Shown: positions 24,827 through 33,871 of the stretch, one piece after another
Layout: every line of letters begins with the position of its first letter
Position numbering within the stretch: the first letter of the stretch is position 1
Assembly: GCA_034666985.1 (NCBI GenBank)
Contig: JAXDKS010000055.1
Coordinates: 1-64,000, forward strand
Direction: 5' to 3'
Source: DATARR01 sp034666985
GTDB taxonomy: Bacteria; Acidobacteriota; Thermoanaerobaculia; Multivoradales; UBA5704
DNA length: 64,000 nucleotides
The notes under the pieces: generated by a model
The model's input: the letters and a program-made list of their open reading frames with translations, nothing else
What the model was told of the DNA's origin: nothing
Database searches by the model: none
Made by a program: the position numbers and the translations under genes

Positions 24827-24870
24827 CCCTCCTCTCCCTGGCGGCTGGGTGGAAGGCCGGGAGAGGAGGG
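24827..24870. terminator. Long-loop hairpin downstream of the VWFA gene
   Basis: CCCTCCTCTCCC (24827-24838) is perfectly complementary to 24859-24870, with a 20-base loop. It lies just past the VWFA stop and before the MerR promoter region, so it may end the minus-strand TPR-VWFA transcript. Confidence 0.45.
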
Positions 24871-24887
24871 TCGGGGTGGTGAGGTCC

Positions 24888-26057
24888 CTACTTGTAGTCC
24901 GCGTACCCCTCGCGGGTCCGGGCGCGGGCGCCGCCCTTCACGCGGACGTCGAGCTTGTGCCACTTGCCGTCGCCCTTGGCGTTGTTCGGGTAATACCCGA
25001 CGGCGTACTGCTCGCGCAACTCGCGGAGGATGTTGCGGAAGGCGCCCTCCAACTCGTCCAGGCGGTCGATGGCCAGGATGCGCCCGCCGCTCTCCCTGAT
25101 CGCCCGCTCCAGGTCGTCGTACTCGCGGTCGTTGGCCTTGAAATCGCGCCAGGAAGAGGTGAACGACAGGTGCTTGCCGCCGAGCTGGATCCAGTAGATC
25201 AGCGCCTGGCCGGCGCGCGACTTCCACAGCACGTCCGCGGCGGGAAGGACGCTGTGCACGTCCGAGCCGTCGGAGAAGAGCACCACCACGCGCTGCCCCT
25301 GGCGGGCGTCGAGGAGCTTCAGGGACATGTAGAGGAAGTCGTTGACCGCCGTGCCGCCGGCCGCCGGGGTGCTGGCGAGGGCGGGCTCGAGGGCCGACTT
25401 CTCCGAGGTGAACGGCGTGAAGTGCAGGAGGCGGTCGGAGAACAGGGCCAGCATGGCCTCGTCGGATGGCTTCATGCCGTCGAGGAAAGCCTTGGCCCCC
25501 CGCCGCACGGCCTCCTGCTTGCCTTGCATGCTCTCGCTGGTGTCCAGCAGGAGGACGGCGGTGAGCGGCAGCTCGTCGCGGCCGAAGGTGACGATCTCCT
25601 GGGGCGCGCCGTTGTCGAGCACCTGGAAGTCGTCCTTGCCGAGGTCGAGAGCGCGCGCGCCGTTGCGGACCACGGAGACGAACAGGGCGCGCAGCTTGAG
25701 GTTCATCTCGTCGTTGATCATCACCGCCTGCGTCAACACCTTGTCGGAGCCGGTGACGCCGGTGGGGGTGTAGGCCACGGCGCGGAACTCGCGCGGGATG
25801 TTGTCTTCCCCGACGTCGACCTGCACGCGGTAGGGAGCCGTCTTCGTGGTGCCCACCAGCTTGCCGTTGAGGAACACCTCGACCCGGTCGATGGGGAGCC
25901 CGGTCTGCACGCCGATCCGCACCTCGGTGTTGCCGAAGACCGGCTGGTCGGCCTCCGGGCTGAGGATGCGCACCGCCACCTGGCCCTGCGCTACGACCGC
26001 CGCGGCCGCGAAGAGCAGCCCTGCCGCCAGGGCTGGGAGGAGGGAGCGCGCTCTCAT
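24888..26057 (-). CDS. VWFA-related secreted protein (TIGR03436-like)
   Basis: This 389-residue protein has a signal peptide (MRARSLLPALAAGLLFAAAAVVAQG), an Ig-like stretch (residues 28-110), a KDDFQVLDNGAPQEIVTFGRDE segment, and a von Willebrand A domain from about 165 with the MIDAS motif DTSES. The C-terminal EQYAVGYYPNNAKGDGKWHKLDVRVK tail is typical of the acidobacterial VWFA-related family. It likely binds a ligand through a metal ion on the outer side of the inner membrane. Its start overlaps the TPR gene stop (ATGA), indicating one operon. Confidence 0.85.
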   Translation of the reverse strand: MRARSLLPALAAGLLFAAAAVVAQGQVAVRILSPEADQPVFGNTEVRIGVQTGLPIDRVEVFLNGKLVGTTKTAPYRVQVDVGEDNIPREFRAVAYTPTGVTGSDKVLTQAVMINDEMNLKLRALFVSVVRNGARALDLGKDDFQVLDNGAPQEIVTFGRDELPLTAVLLLDTSESMQGKQEAVRRGAKAFLDGMKPSDEAMLALFSDRLLHFTPFTSEKSALEPALASTPAAGGTAVNDFLYMSLKLLDARQGQRVVVLFSDGSDVHSVLPAADVLWKSRAGQALIYWIQLGGKHLSFTSSWRDFKANDREYDDLERAIRESGGRILAIDRLDELEGAFRNILRELREQYAVGYYPNNAKGDGKWHKLDVRVKGGARARTREGYADYK

Positions 26058-27253
26058 CGCCCCACCCCCGTTCCCGCAGCCTGCGGCGGCGGCGCGCCCA
26101 GCGCCTGGGCGAGCACCGGCAGGCGGGAGCGCGAGTTTTCGTCGAGGAACGTCCGCGCCGCGGCGAAGGCGTCCGGCCGCACGCTGTTGTAGAGGAAGCG
26201 CGCCGACGCCTCCTGGCCGGCCGGCAGGCTGAGGGCGTTCTCCACCAGGACCGTGGCCTCTCCCGGATGGCCCCGGCGGTCGAGCACCGCGGCGAGCTGG
26301 ATGTGCAGCCGCAGATCGTTGGGGAAGCGCTTCAGGGCCTGCTGCAACACCTTCTCCGCGTCCTCCAGGCCGCCCCCCTCGCCCCCCTCGACGTGGAGCT
26401 GGGCGAGCTCCTGGAACGCCAGGGGCGTGACCCAGGAGGCCTCGGTCGCGACCGTCAGCTCCTGGAGCAGCTTGCGGGCCTCGGTCTTCTGGTCCAGGCG
26501 CTTGAGGTTGAGCGCCAGCCGCAGTCGGGCCTCGGGGTTGCCCGGCTCGGCTTCGATGGCGCGGCGCAGGAACTTGACCGCGGTCTCGGTCTGGGCGTTC
26601 TTCTCGTAGATCGTGGCCAGCCCCAGGAGGGCGGCGATGTTCTTGCCGTCCAGCTCGACGGCCTGCTGGAACATCTCCGCCGCCGGGAGCTGCTGGGCTG
26701 ACTGCTGGAGCAGCCCGCCGAGGCTGGTGAGCAGCCGGCTAGAGACCAGGCCCGCTCCCTCCGAGCCCGACTGCTCGTTGTAGAGGATGGCCAGGTCCCG
26801 CGCCATGGTGCGGGTGTGGATCATGGCCAGCGCGTGGCCCTGGAACCCCCGCTGCAGGAGCCGGCGGTAGGCCTCGTGGTGGAGCACGGCGATCGGCACC
26901 AGCACCTCGAGGTCGGCGGCGCCGACCTGGTGGATGACCGCCTGCTCCGACTTGAGGAGGACCTTCCGGGTCCCGGCGTCGGCGTCCGACACGACCGCCG
27001 ACTCGAGCTCGATCAGCTCGTCCGGCGCCCGTTCCGTCTCGCCGGCCGACCAGTCGGCGAGGACCCTGCGGTAGATCTCCTCAATCCTCTCTGGCTTCAG
27101 CTTCTCTCCGGCACGCAGCCCGAGAGTGCCGGTCCCTCCCTTCGTCCCCGGGACCGGCTGAGCCCAGGCGGTCAGGCCGAGCGACAGCCAGACCGCCATG
27201 GCGAGCCCACAGGCGGGCCCGCCCTGGAACTTCGAATCCGCTCGCACGCGCAT
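26054..27253 (-). CDS. Secreted tetratricopeptide-repeat protein
   Basis: This 399-residue protein has a signal-like N-terminus ending LGLTAWAQ near residue 31 and several TPR units in the middle (PAAEMFQQAVELDGKNIAAL, TAVKFLRRAIEAEPGNPEA, DAEKVLQQALKRFPNDLRL). The start at 27253 has GGAGG just upstream; an earlier in-frame codon lacks one. It is the first gene of a two-gene operon with the VWFA protein, so both probably work together in an extracytoplasmic complex. Confidence 0.82.
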   Translation of the reverse strand: MRVRADSKFQGGPACGLAMAVWLSLGLTAWAQPVPGTKGGTGTLGLRAGEKLKPERIEEIYRRVLADWSAGETERAPDELIELESAVVSDADAGTRKVLLKSEQAVIHQVGAADLEVLVPIAVLHHEAYRRLLQRGFQGHALAMIHTRTMARDLAILYNEQSGSEGAGLVSSRLLTSLGGLLQQSAQQLPAAEMFQQAVELDGKNIAALLGLATIYEKNAQTETAVKFLRRAIEAEPGNPEARLRLALNLKRLDQKTEARKLLQELTVATEASWVTPLAFQELAQLHVEGGEGGGLEDAEKVLQQALKRFPNDLRLHIQLAAVLDRRGHPGEATVLVENALSLPAGQEASARFLYNSVRPDAFAAARTFLDENSRSRLPVLAQALGAPPPQAAGTGVGR

Positions 27254-27458
27254 GGGACCTCCAACAAGAGATGCCCTCCATCCTCTCCTCCGGGCGGTCC
27301 AACCCGGGTCCAACCCTGGACCGGCAGCAGAAAGAAAGACAGCATTGGCTGATTATAGGTGCTTCCCGATCAAAAAGCGTGACAGCGGATGGATGAACTT
27401 TATCGAGAGGGGGGGCCGGTGAGGGGCGCAGCCTGGCTGCGCCCCCGCGGATACATGG

Positions 27459-28805
27459 CTAGTGGCGGCCGTGGCCGGGCTTGCGCGGCTTGGGAGCCGG
27501 GGTACCGTCGACCACCGATTTGGGAACGCCGAGGCTCAGCAGCACGTTGCGCCCGGCCTCGCGGGTGAGCACGAACGGCGGGCCCGCCTGGGAGTCGTCG
27601 AACACCACCTGCGCCGTCGAGGCGGCGGAAGAGGAGAAGCCGAAGACGAACGGGAAGAGGTTGACCGGCTCGACGTCGGTGCCGAACTTGTCGTTGATGG
27701 CGTCGATGAAGAGGTTGGCGATGTAGGCGTAGCCGAACGGGGTCGGATGGACGCCGTCGTAGGAGAAGATGCCGCCCGTGAGGAAGGCGCTGGAGTAGGT
27801 GATGCCGCCGACGTGGATGCCGGTGGTGGCGGCCTGGGTGAGCACCCCGTTGGCGTTCACCAGGGCGGCGCCGCGCTCGTTGGCCACCGTGGAGATGACG
27901 GCGTTGTAGGCGTTGACCCGGGCCCGGACGTTGGCCGCCTCGGCGGCGGTGAGCACCACGGAGTCGGGCAGCGGCTGGCCGTTGCCGCCGAGCGCGGTGG
28001 GAATGCCGAAGCCCTGGGCCTCGGCCGTGGTGGCGGTGAGCAGCACGAAGTCACCGGCGTTCACGCCGATCAGCGGCACCGGATTGCCGCCGATGAGCAC
28101 CGGCTGGCCGGTCTGCGGATTGATGATGAACCGCGTCAGGGTGGTGACGAACGGGATGCTCGTCACGTCCGGGATGTTGGCGATGGCCATCTTGGCGCCC
28201 GTCGAGGCGATGGCGGCCACGATCGCGCGGTAGTCGGCCTCGAAGCTCGCCAGCGGGGTGAGGAGCTGGTCGGTGCCCGAGGTGGCGGAGCCCAGGGCGT
28301 CGTTGTTGCCGATCCACAGGGTGACGAAGGTCGGCCGCAGCGACAGGCCCTGCTGGAGCTGGGTGAAGCCGGTGCCGCGCAGGATCAGGTTGTTGAAGCC
28401 GCCCGAGGTCGCGGTGAGCAGGCCATGCACCGTGACGCCGGGAACGCCCATGTTGTCGTAGGGCCGGTTGAGGGTCAGGTTGAGCGGCTGGCCCTGCCCC
28501 GGGATCGGGGCGATGACCGGGGTGGGGACGAGGCGCGCCAGCGTGAGGGCCCCGAAATTGGCCGTCGCGCTGATGCCCGGGTCGCTCACCAGCGGCTGCT
28601 GGAAGTTGGCGATGCCGAACTGCCGGGCCAGCAGGGCGGGATAGCTGTTCTCCTGAGCGGAGCGAAACAGGGCGCCGCTCGCAAAGCCGGCGGTGAGGCT
28701 GTCGCCCAGGGCGACGTACCTGCTGAAATCGGCCTGGCCGAAGGCGGCCCCGGCCGTGAGGAGGGCGAGCGCCAGGAGGCTCGCCAGTATCTTGACACGA
28801 TGCAT
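27459..28805 (-). CDS. SGNH/GDSL-family secreted hydrolase
   Basis: This 448-residue exported esterase or lipase has a signal peptide ending GAAFGQA near residue 25. Block I is YVALGDSLTAGF with the nucleophile Ser, block III is WIGNND, and block V is YDGVHPTPFGYAYIANLF with the Asp and His. The spacing is longer than in small GDSL enzymes because of Gly/Pro-rich insertions. It sits 25 bases after the FadL-type porin gene, suggesting the porin takes up lipid products of the hydrolase. The substrate is not known. Confidence 0.86.
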   Translation of the reverse strand: MHRVKILASLLALALLTAGAAFGQADFSRYVALGDSLTAGFASGALFRSAQENSYPALLARQFGIANFQQPLVSDPGISATANFGALTLARLVPTPVIAPIPGQGQPLNLTLNRPYDNMGVPGVTVHGLLTATSGGFNNLILRGTGFTQLQQGLSLRPTFVTLWIGNNDALGSATSGTDQLLTPLASFEADYRAIVAAIASTGAKMAIANIPDVTSIPFVTTLTRFIINPQTGQPVLIGGNPVPLIGVNAGDFVLLTATTAEAQGFGIPTALGGNGQPLPDSVVLTAAEAANVRARVNAYNAVISTVANERGAALVNANGVLTQAATTGIHVGGITYSSAFLTGGIFSYDGVHPTPFGYAYIANLFIDAINDKFGTDVEPVNLFPFVFGFSSSAASTAQVVFDDSQAGPPFVLTREAGRNVLLSLGVPKSVVDGTPAPKPRKPGHGRH

Positions 28806-28830
28806 CTTCCTATCTCCTAGGTCGTTCGGT

Positions 28831-30150
28831 TTAGAAGGTGAGCGTCACGCCGAGCAGCAGGGCGTCCGTCTTGTAGGTGCCGAAGAAGGTGTCGGCCTCG
28901 GCGCCCGGGCGGTTCTGGTTGCGGCTCCGATCCTTGAAGGGGAGGTACATGAGGGCGAAGTCGGCCTTCCAGCCGCCGGTGTAGCCGTAGCCGATGCAGT
29001 AGCCGTTGCGGTCGGCGTCGGGCAGCAGGGGCGATACCCCCACCTCGGGCTGCGGCGTCTCGTCATAGACGTAGCCGAAGCGCCACTGCGAGGTCGGGTT
29101 CGCCTGCCAGCGCAGGCCGAGGCGATAGTTGTAGGCGTCCTTCCAGCCCTGGGGCAGGGTGGTGTCGGGCAGCGAGTTGGTGGCGCCGCCCGTGAAGTCG
29201 ATCTGCACCTCCTTGAAGCTGCTCCAGCCCGTCCAGTTGGCATCCACCTCGACCAGGAAGTTGGGGGTGAAGCTGTAGGCCACGCCCAGGCTCGCCTCGT
29301 CGGGGAAGTCGATGCTGGTCTTCACCGGCAGCTTGGTGTTGAACGGCAGCCGGGAGGCGAGGGCCAGGTCGAGCTGCGCGTTGCCGGTGGAGACCTGGGT
29401 CAGCCGGGCGTCGCCGTCGTAGTCCACCGTGATCTGGCTGCGGTAGGAGAAGCCCCAGGAGAAACTGGGAGTCACCTTGTGCAGGATGCCGACGTTGAAG
29501 CCGTAGCCCTCGTTGAAGTCGCCGCTGAGCTTGAGCTTGCCGGCGTCCACGATGCGGTTGGTGAAGGGGTTGTTCACCCCCACGTTGCGGTTGAGCTCGA
29601 CGTCGGAGATGCGGGCGATGGCGCCGATGCCGATGCCGAAGTTGGGCGTCACCTGATAGCCGATCGTCGGGTTGACGTCGAAGGCCCGCAGGGCCGCCTT
29701 GGTGGAGAGGAAACGGCCGGCGAACTGGTTCGGCTTCTCCCACTCGGTGGTGAGACCGAACGGCGTCTCGATCCCGAGGCCGAATTTCCACTCCGCGTTG
29801 ATGGGCTGGACGTAGTAGAGGTGCGGCGGGAACTCCGAGAGCTTCTTCTGCGACGCCCGGTAGCCCTCGCCCGGGAAGGGGTTGGCGCCCTCGAAGTCGG
29901 CCTTCAGTCCCTTGATGTAGGTGGCGCCGACGGAGAAATCCCTCTGGTCGAGGAACGCCAGGCCCCCGGCGTTGTAGAACAGCGCCGACGGGTCGTCCGC
30001 CTGCGCGGTGAAGGCTCCGGCCATGCCCATGGACTTCGTTCCCTGCTCGAAGATGCTGAACCCCGCCGCGTGCATGGGCACCGCGGCCAGAGCGCCGAGG
30101 GCGACCGCCGCGCCCAGGACTCTCCACGTCACTCCACCTCGCCTCTGCAT
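28831..30150 (-). CDS. FadL/OmpP1-family outer-membrane transporter
   Basis: This 439-residue beta-barrel protein has a signal peptide ending VPMHA (about residue 28), followed at once by the FadL hatch motif AGFSIFEQGTKSMGMAGAF and DDPSALFYNAGGLAFL. The C-terminal LLLGVTLTF ends in Phe, as needed for BAM insertion. Family members pass long-chain fatty acids or aromatic hydrocarbons across the outer membrane. It is transcribed with the SGNH hydrolase downstream. Confidence 0.9.
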   Translation of the reverse strand: MQRRGGVTWRVLGAAVALGALAAVPMHAAGFSIFEQGTKSMGMAGAFTAQADDPSALFYNAGGLAFLDQRDFSVGATYIKGLKADFEGANPFPGEGYRASQKKLSEFPPHLYYVQPINAEWKFGLGIETPFGLTTEWEKPNQFAGRFLSTKAALRAFDVNPTIGYQVTPNFGIGIGAIARISDVELNRNVGVNNPFTNRIVDAGKLKLSGDFNEGYGFNVGILHKVTPSFSWGFSYRSQITVDYDGDARLTQVSTGNAQLDLALASRLPFNTKLPVKTSIDFPDEASLGVAYSFTPNFLVEVDANWTGWSSFKEVQIDFTGGATNSLPDTTLPQGWKDAYNYRLGLRWQANPTSQWRFGYVYDETPQPEVGVSPLLPDADRNGYCIGYGYTGGWKADFALMYLPFKDRSRNQNRPGAEADTFFGTYKTDALLLGVTLTF

Positions 30151-30267
30151 CGTTTCCTCCTGTCTATGAAGCTCATGAAAAGGGTTGACCGAGCCCCCGG
30201 GTCTCGATGACCAGCCCTCCGGAGTTGCGGAAAAGGGGCCTCGGATGGCGTTTTGCGGCTCGCATAC

Positions 30268-30296
30268 AAGTTAGTCCCAACTCCCGGGGGTGTCAA
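30268..30296 (-). promoter_or_regulatory. Candidate sigma-70 promoter for the FadL-hydrolase operon
   Basis: On the minus strand a perfect TTGACA (30296-30291) is followed after 17 bases by TAACTT (30273-30268). The -10 is weak, and the leader to the FadL start would be about 110 bases. Confidence 0.4.
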
Positions 30297-30352
30297 CGCC
30301 CGCAGCGATCCTGAACTGCTGCTAGAGTAGGGACCCTCTGGAGGTGAGGATC

Positions 30353-30829
30353 ATGTTCGAAAGTCCGGTCCATCATGAGACCTTCAACAAGCTGAGAGAG
30401 TACCTCGGGGAGCTCTTCGAGGAGCCGTTCCACGATCCCGAGAACGACCACTTCTACGTGCGCTACGGCTCGACGGTGCTGGAGATCTCGGTCGAGCCCC
30501 ACGGCACGGAAGAGGCTGTGGTGGTCATCATGTCCTACTGCGTGCAGGACGTGGAGCTGGAGGAGGAGCTACTGGCCGGTCTCCTGGAGCTCAACCATCA
30601 GATGCCCTGCGGCCACTTCTCGCTGGTGGGCAACGACATCTTCTTCGCCCACTCCCTCTTCGGCAGCAGCATGGATCCCCGGGACCTGCTGCGGGCCATC
30701 ACCGCCGTGGCCACGGTCGCCGACGATTACGACGACCGGATCGTGGCGCGCTATGGCGGTCAGACGGCTCTGGAGCGGATCCAGGACACGGGCGGCCGGC
30801 GCCGGCGGCAGGAGGTCGGGAGCGACTAG
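30353..30829 (+). CDS. YbjN-domain (CesT-like fold) protein
   Basis: This acidic 158-residue protein has the alternating helix and strand pattern of YbjN/type III chaperone-like proteins. It starts with ESPVHHETFNKLREYLGELF and carries EEELLAGLLELNHQMPCGHFSLVGND in the middle. The start at 30353 is chosen because GGAGGTGAGG ends just before it. The cellular role is unknown, but such proteins often bind partners as small chaperones. The Arg-rich tail GRRRRQEVG is unusual. Confidence 0.65.
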   Translation: MFESPVHHETFNKLREYLGELFEEPFHDPENDHFYVRYGSTVLEISVEPHGTEEAVVVIMSYCVQDVELEEELLAGLLELNHQMPCGHFSLVGNDIFFAHSLFGSSMDPRDLLRAITAVATVADDYDDRIVARYGGQTALERIQDTGGRRRRQEVGSD

Positions 30830-30873
30830 GAGATCGGGAGCGACTGAGGCCCGACCGCCGAGACCGCCGCCGG

Positions 30874-31347
30874 TCACCAGCGGCCGCTCTTGACCACGGC
30901 CTCGGCCTCGCGGTCGAGCTCGCGGGTCTTCTCGGTCTCCCGCTTGTCGAAGACCTTCTTGCCCTGCACCAGGGCGATCTCCACCTTGATCCAGTTCCCC
31001 TTAAGATAGACGGAGAGCGGCACGACGGTCTGCCCCTTGAGCTGGGTGCGGCCGAAGAAGCGGTCGATCTGCCGCCTCCTGAGCAGCAGCTTGCGCCGCT
31101 GCTCGGGCTCGTGGTTCTCCCGGTTGCCGTGGCTGTAGGGGCTGATGTGGGCGCCGACGAGCCAGGCCTGGCCGTCCTTGATCTCCACGTAGCTGTCCTT
31201 GAGCTGCACCCGTCCCGAGCGCACCGACTTCACCTCGGTGCCGCTCAACTGGATGCCGGCCTCGACCGTCTCCAGCACCTCGTAGTCGTGCCGGGCCCGG
31301 CGGTTGGACGCAAGGGGGCGCGGCTCGTCCTTACCCTTGGTGGCCAT
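30874..31347 (-). CDS. smpB: SsrA-binding protein SmpB
   Basis: This 157-residue SmpB is the partner of tmRNA in ribosome rescue. Diagnostic segments are NRRARHDYEVLETVEAGIQLSGTEVKS, VGAHISPYSHGNRENHEPEQRRKLLL and a C-terminal tail rich in basic residues (KRETEKTRELDREAE). The tmRNA gene itself is not in this window. The gene starts 12 bases after the RNase H stop and is probably co-transcribed with it. Confidence 0.95.
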   Translation of the reverse strand: MATKGKDEPRPLASNRRARHDYEVLETVEAGIQLSGTEVKSVRSGRVQLKDSYVEIKDGQAWLVGAHISPYSHGNRENHEPEQRRKLLLRRRQIDRFFGRTQLKGQTVVPLSVYLKGNWIKVEIALVQGKKVFDKRETEKTRELDREAEAVVKSGRW

Positions 31348-31359
31348 GGGGGAAGCATA

Positions 31360-32271
31360 TCAGGGCTGCGCCGCGGCCTTCGCCAGCTTGCCCGCCTCCT
31401 CCATCTCCGGCACCTCCCGCCCCTTGATCTCGGGCCAGGCGACCCGGCGGGCGGCGATGGCCCTCTCCAGCCTCTCCCAGAGGTCGCGGTTCTGCACCGG
31501 CTGGCCCTCCTGGGTCTTCCAGCCGCGCCGGCGCCAGCCCTCGATCCAGCGGGTGGCGCCATTCCTTAGATAATCCGAGCCGGTGTGGAGGGCCACCGAG
31601 ATCCCGAGCGGCAGGCTCTCCAGGGCGGCGATGGCCCCCAGGAGGTCGAGCTGATTGGGAGTGGCGCCGGAGAGACCGGCGGAGAGGACCGTCTCCTGAC
31701 CCGCCTTGCGGATCAGAGCCGCCCAGCCGCCCCGCTTGCCGGAGCCGGCGACGCGGAGGAAGACCTCGGCGTCGACGGGAGCCGGCGCGGCCGGGACCTT
31801 GCCGCCGCTGCGCAGCTTGCGGATCTCCAGGGTGGCCAGCTCGTCCGCCCGCTCGTTCCAGCGATTGCCGGCGTGCCCCTTGATCCAGTCCCAGTGCACC
31901 TCGTGGAGCTTGACGAGCTCGGCGAGGCGGCGCCAGAGATCCTCGTTCTGCAGCTCGCCGTCCTTGCGCCGCCAGCCGCGGGCGATCCAGCCGGGGAGCC
32001 ACTGCGTGATCCCCTTCCTCAGATACTGCGAGTCGGTAAAAAGGTGGACCCGGCAGCGGCGCTTGAGCGACTCCAGGCCGCGGATGGCCGCCGTCAGCTC
32101 CATCCGGTTGTTGGTGGCGCGGGGCTCGCCGCCGGAGAGCTCCCGGGTCTTGCCGCTCGCGGGATCGAGGAGGATGGCCGCCCAGCCGCCCGTGCCCGGG
32201 TTGGGATCGGCGCCACCGTCGGTGTAGATGGTGACCTCTGGGAGGGGGGAAAGGGAAGTCGTGTCGGCCAT
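31360..32271 (-). CDS. Duplicated RNase H-fold protein, first domain active-type
   Basis: This 303-residue protein holds two RNase HI-like domains. Domain 1 (about 12-148) retains the acidic site: YTDGGADPNPG, NNRMELTAAI, FTDSQYL and ERADELA. Domain 2 (about 165-300) aligns throughout (WAALIRK, LLGAIAALESL, YLRNGATRWIEGWRRRGW) but has lost the first Asp and has TGSDY in place of TDSQY. It should degrade RNA in RNA-DNA hybrids through domain 1, with domain 2 structural or for binding. A normal RNase HI is about 150 residues. Confidence 0.85.
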   Translation of the reverse strand: MADTTSLSPLPEVTIYTDGGADPNPGTGGWAAILLDPASGKTRELSGGEPRATNNRMELTAAIRGLESLKRRCRVHLFTDSQYLRKGITQWLPGWIARGWRRKDGELQNEDLWRRLAELVKLHEVHWDWIKGHAGNRWNERADELATLEIRKLRSGGKVPAAPAPVDAEVFLRVAGSGKRGGWAALIRKAGQETVLSAGLSGATPNQLDLLGAIAALESLPLGISVALHTGSDYLRNGATRWIEGWRRRGWKTQEGQPVQNRDLWERLERAIAARRVAWPEIKGREVPEMEEAGKLAKAAAQP

Positions 32272-32398
32272 GGGGCGGCGCGGAATCTAGAGGAAATGGC
32301 GCCGGAATGCAAAACCCCTGGCATCTCGCTTGCTCGAATTCCTGGTCAAGGTGCCCCGGTACCTCGCCGGAGCGCTTCGCCCACAGGAGTCTTCAGCC

Positions 32399-33871
32399 GT
32401 GGATCATCCCTCCCTCGCCTGGCGCCGCAGCGCGGTGGCCCTCCTCGTCATCTTCCTCATCCCGCTCATCCTCGCCGGCTGCTGGTCCATCCTGCCGTCC
32501 CACGGCGGCGGCCAGACGTCCGGCGGCGGAGCCCGCGTGCCCGATCCCGCGGGCATCGCCCTGCCCGAGGGGTACCGGGCCGAGGTGGTCGCCACGGGCC
32601 TGAGCTTCCCCACCGGCGTCGCCTTCGACGACCGGGGAGGGGCCTACGTGCTGGAGGCCGGCTACTCCTATGGCGAGGTGTGGACCACGCCGCGCCTGCT
32701 CAAGGTGGAGGCCGGAGGGAAGACCTCGGTGGTGACCGAGGGCGAGAACGGTCCGTGGAACGGAGTCGTCTTCCACCAGGGCGCTTTTTACATCGCCGAC
32801 GGCGGCGAAAAGAACGGCGGCCGCATCCTACGGGTGACCCCCGACGGGAAGACGACCGCGATCGTGGAGGGGCTGCCCAGCCTGGGCGATCATCACACCG
32901 ACGGCCCGGCCGTGGGGCCGGATGGCTGGATCTACTTCGGCCAGGGGACGGCCACCAATTCCGGGGTCGTGGGGCCGGACAACGCGGACTTCGGCTGGCT
33001 GAAGCGCCACGCGGACTTCCACGACGTCCCCTGCCGGGACGTCAAGCTCGCCGGCCGCAACTTCACCAGCGACAACCCCCTCGCTCCGGGGAGGCGGGCC
33101 ACCACCGGCGCCTTCCTTCCCTTCGGCCAGGCGTCCACCGCCGGCCAGGTGATCCCGGGCCAGGTCCCCTGCTCGGGCGCGGTGCTGCGGGTGCGCGCCG
33201 AGGGCGGCACCCCCGAGCTGGTGGCCTGGGGCTTCCGCAATCCCTATGGCCTCGCCTTCTCTCCCGGCGGCAAGCTCTACGTCACCGAGAACGGCTACGA
33301 CCAGCGGGGGAGCCGGCCCGTCTTCGGCGCTCCGGACGTGCTGTGGGCCGTCGAGCCCGGCGGCTGGTACGGCTGGCCGGATTACTCCCTGGGCGTGCCC
33401 TTGACCGACAGCCGCTTTTCCCAGGGAGGCAACCCGGACCCCGGCGCGCTGTTGGCGGAGAGACCAGGCCCGCCGCCGAAGCCCGCCGCCGTGCTGGGCG
33501 TCCACTCCTCTTCGAACGGCTTCGACTTCTCCCACAGCGAGGCCTTCGGTCACGTGGGCGAGGCCTTCGTGGCCGAGTTCGGGGACATGGCCCCCAAGGC
33601 GGGCAAGGTGCTGGGACCGGTGGGCTTCAAGGTGGCGCGGGTGGACGTGGCCACGGGGCGCATCGAGGATTTCGCCGTCAACCGGCCGCACAAGGGGCCG
33701 GCGTCGCTGGTGGGGGGCGGCGGCCTCGAGCGGCCGGTGGCGGCGCGGTTCGACCCGGGCGGCACGGCCCTGTACGTCGTGGACTTCGGGGTGATGACGG
33801 TGGGGCCGCAGGGACCCCAGCCCCGCCAGGGGACGGGCGTCCTATGGCGGATCGTACGGAGGGCACCATGA
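32399..33871 (+). CDS. Lipoprotein-type six-bladed propeller, sugar dehydrogenase-like
   Basis: This 490-residue protein has an N-terminal helix ending in lipobox LILAGC, then a beta-propeller of the PQQ-dependent sugar dehydrogenase/ScyD type. Supporting segments are YRAEVVATGLSFPTGVAFDDRG, WNGVVFHQGAFYIAD, WGFRNPYGLAFSPGGKLYVTENG and WYGWPDY. It probably oxidises a sugar or aldose in the periplasm. The start is taken at GTG 32399 with AGGAG upstream; an in-frame TTG at 32330 is possible. The cytochrome gene overlaps its stop by four bases and is the likely electron acceptor. Confidence 0.72.
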   Translation: MDHPSLAWRRSAVALLVIFLIPLILAGCWSILPSHGGGQTSGGGARVPDPAGIALPEGYRAEVVATGLSFPTGVAFDDRGGAYVLEAGYSYGEVWTTPRLLKVEAGGKTSVVTEGENGPWNGVVFHQGAFYIADGGEKNGGRILRVTPDGKTTAIVEGLPSLGDHHTDGPAVGPDGWIYFGQGTATNSGVVGPDNADFGWLKRHADFHDVPCRDVKLAGRNFTSDNPLAPGRRATTGAFLPFGQASTAGQVIPGQVPCSGAVLRVRAEGGTPELVAWGFRNPYGLAFSPGGKLYVTENGYDQRGSRPVFGAPDVLWAVEPGGWYGWPDYSLGVPLTDSRFSQGGNPDPGALLAERPGPPPKPAAVLGVHSSSNGFDFSHSEAFGHVGEAFVAEFGDMAPKAGKVLGPVGFKVARVDVATGRIEDFAVNRPHKGPASLVGGGGLERPVAARFDPGGTALYVVDFGVMTVGPQGPQPRQGTGVLWRIVRRAP

